This document shows, one piece after another, positions 1-5,153 of a stretch of 9,860 nucleotides of DNA (position 1 is its first letter; the number at the start of each line of letters is the position of its first letter). The DNA is taken from assembly GCA_002414505.1 (NCBI GenBank), contig DHZF01000143.1, forward strand, positions 473 to 10,332, written 5' to 3'. The notes below the pieces were generated by a model. That model was not told the origin of the DNA and ran no database searches. It worked only from the letters and a program-made list of their open reading frames with translations. Origin of the DNA: Hyphomonas sp. UBA5111. GTDB lineage: Bacteria > Pseudomonadota > Alphaproteobacteria > Caulobacterales > Hyphomonadaceae. The position numbers were made by a program, and so were the translations under genes.

Positions 1-1
1 A

Positions 2-832
2 GACGTCGCGAAGATCTTCCAGAAGACGCCTTACATCGCGAACCTCAAGCCCGGTGGCGACTATGTTGCCAAGGATTTCGGCGAAGCGGGCGGTGTGCCC
101 ATGCTGATGAAGACGCTGCACGAATCCGGCCTGATCAATGGCGACTGCCTGACCGTCACCGGACAGACCTGGGCGGAATACCTCGAAGACATTGAGTGGG
201 ACCCGAACCAGAAGGTCATCTATCCGGCAACCGATCCGATCTCGCCAACCGGCGGTGTCGTTGGCCTGTGGGGATCGCTCGCCCCCGATGGCGCCATCGT
301 GAAAGTGGCCGGACTGCACACGCTGCAATTCTCCGGGCCGGCGCGCGTCTTTGATGGCGAGGAAGCCTGTTTCGAAGCCGTGTCCAACCGCGACTACAAG
401 GAAGGCGAAGTTCTCGTCATCCGATATGAAGGCCCCAAGGGTGGCCCCGGTATGCGGGAAATGCTCTCCACCACCGCCGCGATCTACGGTCAGGGCATGG
501 GTGACAAGGTGGCCCTGATCACGGATGGCCGCTTCTCCGGCGCAACCCGCGGCTTCTGCATTGGCCATGTCGGACCGGAAGCGCAGGAAGGCGGGCCCAT
601 CGGCCTGCTGAAGGATGGCGACATCATCACCATCGATGCGGAGAAAGGCACGATTGATGTCCGCCTGACACCCGCTGAACTGGAAGACCGCAAACGGCAG
701 TGGAAGCCGCGCATCACGGCCTATGGCTCCGGCGCGTTGCAGAAATATGCCGCGCTCGTTGGCCCGGCCCACAAGGGCGCGACGACCCATCCGGGCTTTG
801 CGGGCGAGCGGCACGTCTACGCGGATATCTGA
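2..832 (+). CDS. ilvD: Dihydroxy-acid dehydratase, C-terminal part (5' end outside window)
   Basis: Catalyses dehydration of 2,3-dihydroxy-isovalerate and 2,3-dihydroxy-3-methylvalerate to the 2-keto acids in cytosolic valine/isoleucine synthesis; an Fe-S enzyme. The open frame runs in from the left edge, so the first part (roughly half of a 560-610 residue family member, including the cysteines that bind the cluster) is not visible; 276 residues are. Family motifs seen: [11 protein letters not shown] near the left edge, [30 protein letters not shown], and [12 protein letters not shown], whose serine is the catalytic base in the family. The pattern [26 protein letters not shown] with GHVGPEA fits IlvD better than Edd or the sugar-acid dehydratases, although the sugar-catabolic genes downstream make an aldonate dehydratase a fair second guess. 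The last six codons (HVYADI) and the stop form one copy of a 22-bp repeat that recurs at 1820-1841, so this gene end was probably rebuilt by an insertion. Confidence 0.9.
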   Translation, partial: DVAKIFQKTPYIANLKPGGDYVAKDFGEAGGVPMLMKTLHESGLINGDCLTVTGQTWAEYLEDIEWDPNQKVIYPATDPISPTGGVVGLWGSLAPDGAIVKVAGLHTLQFSGPARVFDGEEACFEAVSNRDYKEGEVLVIRYEGPKGGPGMREMLSTTAAIYGQGMGDKVALITDGRFSGATRGFCIGHVGPEAQEGGPIGLLKDGDIITIDAEKGTIDVRLTPAELEDRKRQWKPRITAYGSGALQKYAALVGPAHKGATTHPGFAGERHVYADI

Positions 833-833
833 T
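812..833 (+). repeat. Left 22-bp direct repeat, overlapping the ilvD 3' end
   Basis: Starts CACGTCTACG and ends GATATCTGAT. It covers the codons for HVYADI, the TGA stop and one more base. An exact copy is at 1820-1841 in the same orientation. Upstream of it the sequence is in-frame ilvD; downstream the sequence turns AT-rich at once. I read it as the left attachment-site-like repeat of an inserted element. A 22-bp exact match next to a composition break is not expected by chance. Confidence 0.88.
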
Positions 834-902
834 CTGCCGAGTATTACCAATAACTTGTAGTTAACGCGAATCCCATCAGAAAGAGGAAAATGGGAGACGC
901 AA

Positions 903-1484
903 ATGATGCATTTGGTTTCACTAGGCAGCTTTCAAAGCCTCATTCAGTTGGCGATAGCACTGAATATCGGTCTGATGACCATAGGGGCCTATTCTCTCGG
1001 TTTGAGGAACAGAGCAGTTGGTCAAAGAAGTCAAAGGCTACAGCAGTTGTCGGCGATTGTTATGCGCAGCAGAGAACTATTTAGGCAGGCTGAAAGCGAT
1101 ACAGCCAAGACTGAGCTAGACCAGATAATCAAAGATGCGACCGACGACTATGGAAAGATCTCGGGGCTGAGCGAAGAGAAGTTTTCTGGCGAAATTGAGA
1201 CTCGCCCAAGACTTCTTTTAGCATTGATTGGTTTATCAATGGTCTTACTGTTGGGTGCGTCGATATTCCCAAATACAGAAGTGCATGTACTGTTCGGGGT
1301 GTGCTTTTTAGTTTTGCTTTTATTGGTAGGAATAAGAGCTTTCGCGGCGGGTAAAGATTTCATTGAGTTTGACACCAATTGGAGAAAGGCTCTTGAGGCT
1401 TCCGAGAAAAATCTTGAAAGTTTACTGTCTAAGCTCATAGAAGTAGATGAACAGATTTTTAACCTTAAAAAAAACTCGGAGTAA
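903..1484 (+). CDS. Three-TM coiled-coil membrane protein of unknown function (insert cargo gene 1)
   Basis: I do not recognise the family. The 193-residue protein shows a hydrophobic N-terminal segment (about residues 9-32), a charged helical stretch (about 35-100), a transmembrane hairpin (about 103-122 and 127-148 with a short NTEV turn), and a charged, coiled-coil-like C-terminal helix (about 150-190). The layout of a two-helix membrane hairpin with flanking coiled coils resembles, without provable homology, small membrane effectors such as SLATT-type proteins. Start: ATG at 903 with GGGAG at 892-896; a second ATG follows directly at 906. An ATG at 890 in another frame also has a good ribosome-binding site but opens only a 64-codon frame overlapping this gene. 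No convincing promoter is visible in the 70 bases after ilvD, so read-through from ilvD is possible. The next gene starts 8 bases after the stop. Confidence 0.72.
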   Translation: MMHLVSLGSFQSLIQLAIALNIGLMTIGAYSLGLRNRAVGQRSQRLQQLSAIVMRSRELFRQAESDTAKTELDQIIKDATDDYGKISGLSEEKFSGEIETRPRLLLALIGLSMVLLLGASIFPNTEVHVLFGVCFLVLLLLVGIRAFAAGKDFIEFDTNWRKALEASEKNLESLLSKLIEVDEQIFNLKKNSE

Positions 1485-1492
1485 CCTTAGCC

Positions 1493-1813
1493 GTGAAGTT
1501 GGAGTTCCGCCCAAAAGACCAGTCTGCCATTCAGAAAGTAATCAATGCATGTGTAAATTCAGAGCGAGTTGATCAAATATATCGACGTCTTGTTGGCGCT
1601 CTTTCCCTGCATAGGTCTGTTGAGGAAGCTAAAAGCTTCTGCTCCGATCATCTGGAGGAAGTCATTTTTGTTCCTAGAGGAAGAGAATATGACGTTCAAT
1701 TTGAGTGCGGCGTGCAATTGTCTTTGCACCGCACCTCTCGAGATATTTTTTATACCAAACGTGATGGAGCTATAGTTTTGGGCACAGGCTTGCGTGTGTT
1801 TTTGAAAAACTAG
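1493..1813 (+). CDS. Small soluble protein of unknown function (insert cargo gene 2)
   Basis: Family not recognised. 106 residues, no signal peptide or membrane segment. The N-terminal half looks helical (about 10-55: KVINACVNSERVDQIYRRL, then VEEAKSFCSDHLEE). The C-terminal half looks like beta strands (EVIFVPRG, YDVQFECGVQLSL, AIVLGTGLRVFL). Three cysteines at about 20, 50 and 72. The start is a GTG at 1493, preceded by GGAG at 1478-1481 inside the end of the upstream gene. No other start fits, since there is no internal methionine in frame. The 8-base spacing from the membrane-protein gene implies one transcript and a shared role. The stop lies 6 bases before the right repeat, so the two genes fill the insert. 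AT-rich codon use matches gene 1 and not the host genes. A partner or immunity-like role is only a guess. Confidence 0.65.
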   Translation: MKLEFRPKDQSAIQKVINACVNSERVDQIYRRLVGALSLHRSVEEAKSFCSDHLEEVIFVPRGREYDVQFECGVQLSLHRTSRDIFYTKRDGAIVLGTGLRVFLKN

Positions 1814-1819
1814 CAGAGC

Positions 1820-1841
1820 CACGTCTACGCGGATATCTGAT
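1820..1841 (+). repeat. Right 22-bp direct repeat (copy of the ilvD gene end)
   Basis: Identical over 22 bases to 812-833, same orientation. Here it is non-coding, because it lies after the stop of the 1493-1813 gene. It is the right boundary of the insert; G+C-rich host sequence resumes beyond it. A perfect 6-bp inverted repeat ACAGGT-TTT-ACCTGT (1842-1856) adjoins it. Deleting one repeat unit (1008 bp) would restore ilvD followed directly by the sequence from 1842. Confidence 0.88.
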
Positions 1842-1874
1842 ACAGGTTTTACCTGTCACGGAATCCAAGCTTAA

Positions 1875-1907
1875 CTGGGGCGGTCTGTTTTTGAGAGGCC
1901 GCCCCAG
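1875..1907 (+). terminator. Strong hairpin between insert and DUF3137 gene; probable original ilvD terminator
   Basis: CTGGGGCGGTCT (1875-1886) pairs with 1896-1907 (12 bp, one G-U pair) around a 9-base loop, GTTTTTGAG. No T-run follows on the plus strand, so it is not a classical intrinsic terminator. It could still act as a transcript-end or processing hairpin. Its 3' arm ends directly before the ATG at 1908 and contains GAGAGG, the only plausible ribosome-binding site of the next gene, so a role in translation control is an alternative. Confidence 0.5.
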
Positions 1908-2942
1908 ATGACTCAGGACATGTCCCCGACCGATCCAGCCCCGGCGCAGCAGCCGGTTGACCCGGATATCCAAAAGGCACTGGGGGATTTCCCCGATGAG
2001 TTCAGGGATTTCCCGCGCCTCTTCCAGGATGAGATTCGCCCGGCCTTGCTGACCCGCGAAGCCGAGCGCCAGGTCGCCGTCGCAAAAGCGCGGCAGGCAC
2101 GCTATGTCGGCATAGCGGTGGCCGTCCTGGGCGGGCTGGCCGGCGCGTTCCTCATCCGTCATCCGTTCGCGGCGATCATCGCCGTGATTGTCGGTCTGGG
2201 GTACATGTTCTGGGGCGGGCGGGATGTGCGCCGGTTCAGCAAGGAAGCCAAGGATCTGATCGTCCTGCCTGTGGTTCGCAAGCTCGGGCTGGATTTCACG
2301 GCCGAGCCGGGATCTGTCGAGTCGATCTACAAGCATCATGATGTCGGCCTGGTGCCGAGCTGGGACCGGGCCAATTATGAAGACCTGCTGACCGGCAGGC
2401 GCAATGGCGTGGGATTCGAATTGTTCGAGGCGCATTTGGAAGAGCGCCGGACGTCGAGCGATTCCAAAGGACGGACCCAGACGCGCTGGGTCACTGTCTT
2501 CAACGGGCAATGCCTGCGCTTTGAATTTCCCAAACGCTTCTATGGCCGCACCCTGATCACGCGGGATGCCGGTTTCTTCAATCGGTTCGGCGGCGCCAAG
2601 GGCATGTCGCGCGCCATGCTGGAAGACCCGGTCTTCGAGAAGATTTTCGAGGTCTACACGACAGACCAGGTCGAGAGCCGCTACTTGCTGACACCGGATC
2701 TGATGCAGAATCTCGTCGATCTGGAAAAGGCCTTTCATGGCGGGCGCCTGAAGACCTGTTTTGACGGCGGCGAGATGTTCATCACGCTGGAAGGCGGCAA
2801 TCTGTTCGAGCCGGGCAGCATGTTCAAGCCGCTCGACAGCGTTGACCGCGTGCGGGAGCTTTTGACCGATTTCGCCGCTATCTTTCGCATTCTGGATGCT
2901 GTGGTCATTGGCCGGCGTCAGGAGGGCCTGGAGCGCGATTGA
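1908..2942 (+). CDS. DUF3137 family two-TM protein
   Basis: Function unknown. The 344-residue protein matches the general plan of DUF3137 proteins: a proline-rich N-terminus (about 1-25), an amphipathic charged helix (about 30-65), two adjacent transmembrane helices (about 66-83 and 86-102), and a large C-terminal globular domain. That domain carries family-style segments such as FEKIFEVYTTDQVESRYLLT followed by MQNLVDLEKAF and a FEPGSMFKPLD region. The domain probably faces the cytoplasm. Start chosen at 1908 because GAGAGG lies at 1893-1898. An in-frame ATG at 1920 would shorten it by four residues but has no well-spaced site. The site at 1893 is buried in the hairpin at 1875-1907. A 14-bp palindrome (2939-2952) overlaps the stop. 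No clear operon partner; the next gene is 97 bases downstream with its own ribosome-binding site. Confidence 0.82.
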   Translation: MTQDMSPTDPAPAQQPVDPDIQKALGDFPDEFRDFPRLFQDEIRPALLTREAERQVAVAKARQARYVGIAVAVLGGLAGAFLIRHPFAAIIAVIVGLGYMFWGGRDVRRFSKEAKDLIVLPVVRKLGLDFTAEPGSVESIYKHHDVGLVPSWDRANYEDLLTGRRNGVGFELFEAHLEERRTSSDSKGRTQTRWVTVFNGQCLRFEFPKRFYGRTLITRDAGFFNRFGGAKGMSRAMLEDPVFEKIFEVYTTDQVESRYLLTPDLMQNLVDLEKAFHGGRLKTCFDGGEMFITLEGGNLFEPGSMFKPLDSVDRVRELLTDFAAIFRILDAVVIGRRQEGLERD

Positions 2943-3039
2943 GACGTCTCAAATGCGGCCCTTCCGGGGCAGCCGCGTTCAGCTTTGCTTCAGTGACTTT
3001 CCGCCATAAAAACGTGAGCTTAGAGAGAGGCCCCGTTTC

Positions 3040-3420
3040 ATGATCAAATCCATTGCCACCAGTTTCCTGCTTGTCCTTGCCGCGCAGACGGCTGTTGCAG
3101 AGGCGATGACTGCGGCGGATGTGAAGCGTTGCAATGCCATGGCTGCGACCATGGCGCCTAAAAAGGCAGAAATTGAAACGATTCAGATGAAACGCGATGA
3201 CATGGCGGCGGACGTAGAGCTGAAAGGCGAGGCGTGGGAAGACGCTGAAATCCACCGCCTTGTCTCTGCCGCGCATGCCGCGAAGGCGGATGAAACCAAG
3301 GCCGCCTACCAGGCCGCAAAGAAAGAATTGATGGGCACCGATCAGGCGCTACAGGCGCTGGCACGTCAATTCAATCAGGATATCAGTTCCTACAATCAGA
3401 GCTGTGCTACCGCCAAATAG
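3040..3420 (+). CDS. Small secreted alpha-helical protein, hypothetical
   Basis: No family recognised. 126 residues with a clear Sec signal peptide: MIKS, a hydrophobic core at about 5-18 and a likely cut after AVA or AEA (residue 20 or 22). The mature part is almost all charged or Ala-rich helix with heptad-like spacing, flanked by two cysteines (about 31 and 122). These could form a disulfide closing a helical hairpin in the periplasm. A good ribosome-binding site (AGAGAGG, 3024-3030) lies 9 bases before the ATG. The gene stands alone, 97 bases after the DUF3137 gene and about 230 bases before the transporter gene. Base composition is like the host, so it is probably native. Confidence 0.7.
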   Translation: MIKSIATSFLLVLAAQTAVAEAMTAADVKRCNAMAATMAPKKAEIETIQMKRDDMAADVELKGEAWEDAEIHRLVSAAHAAKADETKAAYQAAKKELMGTDQALQALARQFNQDISSYNQSCATAK

Positions 3421-3459
3421 TCGGCTCGCCATTCCCCAATTCCTTCTGGACCTCGGCTC

Positions 3460-3488
3460 GCGATGATGCGCATCTTGCGCATTGTCGT
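3460..3488 (+). terminator. Weak hairpin downstream of the small secreted protein gene
   Basis: 3460-3471 can pair with 3477-3488 around the loop ATCTT. The inner six pairs (ATGCGC/GCGCAT) are perfect and the outer pairs include G-U. No T-run follows, so termination is uncertain. It is the only notable structure between the stop at 3420 and the operator at 3526. Confidence 0.3.
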
Positions 3489-3525
3489 CGCACCGACTCG
3501 CGAGAACTGTAAAATCCCTATCATG

Positions 3526-3539
3526 TGTCAACGTTGACA
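3526..3539. promoter_or_regulatory. LacI-type operator-like palindrome upstream of the sugar transporter
   Basis: TGTCAACGTTGACA is a perfect 14-bp palindrome with the central CG typical of LacI/GalR-family operators. It is about 113 bases before the transporter start. Its right end is TTGACA, a perfect -35 hexamer, although no good -10 follows at normal spacing. An alternative promoter just downstream is TTGTTA (3548-3553), 17 bases, TAACAT (3571-3576). A chance 14-bp palindrome in about 10 kb is not rare (about 0.6 expected). The call therefore rests on position and on the similar site before the GH43 gene (9 of 14 positions shared). Confidence 0.5.
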
Positions 3540-3651
3540 ACTTGATTTTGTTAGGCTCCTTGTTGTGCGATAACATTCGAGGCATAGCTTCGGTATAAGC
3601 AGAAAAGCGGGCAGGGGGTTGCCTGCCGCGAAACATGGGAGGGCGCGCGGT

Positions 3652-5079
3652 ATGAGCGACGCATCAACGACTGTAAGTATGGATACAGGACAGGGCAGTT
3701 TCGGCCAGGTCCTTCTCATCACCGCCGTCGCCACGATCGGCGGATTTCTTTTTGGATTCGACTCGGGCGTGATCAACGGAACCGTTGACGGCTTGCGGGT
3801 TGCCTTCAATTCGCAGGATGTCGGGACGGGCTTCAACGTCGCGTCCATGTTGCTGGGTTGCGCCGTCGGCGCGGCGCTGGCGGGCACCCTGTCCGACGCA
3901 TTCGGCCGCCGTACCATGATGATTGTTGCCGCCGCCTGCTTCATCATTTCCGCCTGGGGCTCGGGCGTTGCCGGTTCGTCAGCGGAATTCGTTGTCTATC
4001 GCGTCATTGGCGGTCTCGCCGTCGGCGCGGCCAGCGTCATGTCGCCCGCCTATATCTCCGAGGTTGCGCCTGCGAAGTATCGCGGTCGTCTCTCCTCGAT
4101 CCAGCAGGTCGCGATCATCAGCGGCCTCTTCCTGGCCTTCGTGTCCAACTACCTCATTGCCCAGGCCACCGGCGGATCGGCGATGAATGAATGGCTGCTC
4201 GGCTTTGAAGCCTGGCGCTGGATGTTCTGGATGGAACTCCTGCCCGCCACGTTCTTCCTTGTTGCGCTCCTGTTCATTCCGGAAAGCCCGCGTTTCCTCG
4301 TGGCCCAAGGCTCGACGGACAAGGCCCGCTCGGTTCTGTCCCGCCTGTCCGGCGCAAAGGCAGCGCATCGCAAGGTTGATGAGATCGAGCAGTCGCTCGC
4401 CAATGACCACAAGCCGTCACTCAAGGACGCCCTTGGCCCGTTCGGGTTCAAGCCCATCGTCTGGGTCGGCATCGGGCTCGCCGTGTTCCAGCAACTCGTC
4501 GGCATCAATGTCGTCTTCTATTATGGCGCCGTGCTGTGGCAGGCGGTTGGCTTCTCCGAAAGCGACGCCTTGCTGATCAACATCATTTCCGGTGCGGTCT
4601 CGATCATTGCCGTGATCATTGCGCTGCTCCTCATCGACCGGATCGGCCGCAAGCCGCTGCTCTGGGTCGGCTCGCTCGGCATGACCGTGACCCTGGCCAT
4701 CGTAGCGTTCTGCTTCTCGAAAGCGGTCACGATCGAGGGGGCTGTTAGCCTGCCGGGCAGCTATGGCCTGATCGCGCTGTTGGCGGCCAACGCCTATGTC
4801 GTGTTCTTCAACGCGTCCTGGGGCCCCGTCATGTGGGTCGCGCTGGGAGAGATGTTCCCCAACCAGGTGCGCGGCGCAGGTCTTGCCATTTCGGGTTTCG
4901 CCCAGTGGATCGCAAACTTTGCGATCACGATGACTTTCCCGATCATGCTCGCAACAGCGGGTATCGGCCTCGCCGGGGCCTATGGCTTCTACGCGGTGTG
5001 CGCGCTTATCTCCGTCTTCTTCGTCTTCAAGGCGGTCAAGGAGACCAAGGGATTGGAACTTGAGGAAATGCAGGGCTAG
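3652..5079 (+). CDS. MFS sugar porter (sugar:H+ symporter), xylose/glucose type
   Basis: Inner-membrane proton-coupled importer of a monosaccharide, with 12 expected TM helices and 475 residues, the normal length for the sugar-porter family. Seen: TM1 with GGFLFGFDSGVING (about 30-43); DAFGRR loop 2-3 motif (82-87); PESPRFL after TM6 (210-216); QQLVGIN in TM7 (280-286); DRIGRK loop 8-9 motif (329-334); WGPVMWVALGEMFP in TM10; and the C-terminal ETKGLELEEM version of PETKG. Q152, Q280, Q281 and N286 fall where E. coli XylE contacts sugar, so D-xylose or D-glucose is likely; the exact substrate is inferred. Start 3652 is chosen over the upstream in-frame TTG at 3619 because GGGAGGG (3637-3643) sits 8 bases before the ATG, and the extra 11 residues look non-coding. 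Probably controlled by the palindrome at 3526. Followed by a terminator, then the GH3 gene on the same strand. Confidence 0.9.
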   Translation: MSDASTTVSMDTGQGSFGQVLLITAVATIGGFLFGFDSGVINGTVDGLRVAFNSQDVGTGFNVASMLLGCAVGAALAGTLSDAFGRRTMMIVAAACFIISAWGSGVAGSSAEFVVYRVIGGLAVGAASVMSPAYISEVAPAKYRGRLSSIQQVAIISGLFLAFVSNYLIAQATGGSAMNEWLLGFEAWRWMFWMELLPATFFLVALLFIPESPRFLVAQGSTDKARSVLSRLSGAKAAHRKVDEIEQSLANDHKPSLKDALGPFGFKPIVWVGIGLAVFQQLVGINVVFYYGAVLWQAVGFSESDALLINIISGAVSIIAVIIALLLIDRIGRKPLLWVGSLGMTVTLAIVAFCFSKAVTIEGAVSLPGSYGLIALLAANAYVVFFNASWGPVMWVALGEMFPNQVRGAGLAISGFAQWIANFAITMTFPIMLATAGIGLAGAYGFYAVCALISVFFVFKAVKETKGLELEEMQG

Positions 5080-5095
5080 GCCCTTCGAACTTTCA

Positions 5096-5129
5096 GCCCT
5101 CGCCGATCCGTCGGCGGGGGCATTTTTTT
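5096..5129 (+). terminator. Intrinsic terminator after the sugar transporter
   Basis: An 11-bp stem, 5096-5106 with 5111-5121 (one G-U pair), loop TCCG, followed by seven T (5123-5129). A textbook rho-independent terminator. It lies only 24 bases before the GH3 start, so GH3 is expressed either by read-through or from a promoter lying inside the transporter gene or hairpin region. Confidence 0.9.
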
Positions 5130-5153
5130 AGAAAATACATAAGGGAGGTAGCG

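Larger units (their letters stand above)
812..1841. mobile_element. Small repeat-flanked insertion at the 3' end of ilvD, no integrase
   Basis: Seen directly: identical 22-bp direct repeats at 812-833 and 1820-1841 bound a 986-bp interior. The interior is visibly AT-richer than the surroundings; for example 24 of 60 bases are G+C at 1261-1320 against 39 of 60 at 4021-4080. It uses codons such as TTA, ATA, AGA and AAA that are rare in the neighbouring genes. It holds two plus-strand genes in tandem (903-1484 and 1493-1813) and nothing else of size. Known principle: elements integrated by tyrosine recombinases often use a gene's 3' end and restore it with a duplicated core. Inference: this is a non-autonomous cargo element or islet mobilised by a recombinase encoded elsewhere, or the remnant of a larger island. 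A short imperfect inverted repeat at 840-855 and a perfect one at 1842-1856 lie close to the outer edges. Confidence 0.75.

Noticed and set aside
2..832. Reading the first gene as xylonate or arabinonate dehydratase because of the xyloside genes nearby
   Set aside because: The visible C-terminal motifs fit IlvD best, and two unrelated genes plus the insert separate it from the sugar locus.
1770..2738. 322-codon minus-strand open frame
   Set aside because: It lies antisense to the DUF3137 gene and runs into the insert across the repeat; no recognisable protein features. A shadow of G+C-rich coding sequence.
2939..2952. Perfect 14-bp palindrome TTGAGACGTCTCAA over the DUF3137 stop codon
   Set aside because: One palindrome of this length is expected by chance in about 10 kb, and it does not sit in a promoter position.
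3421..3461. 9-bp direct repeat TCGGCTCGC (3421 and 3453)
   Set aside because: Too short and isolated to mean anything; no array follows.
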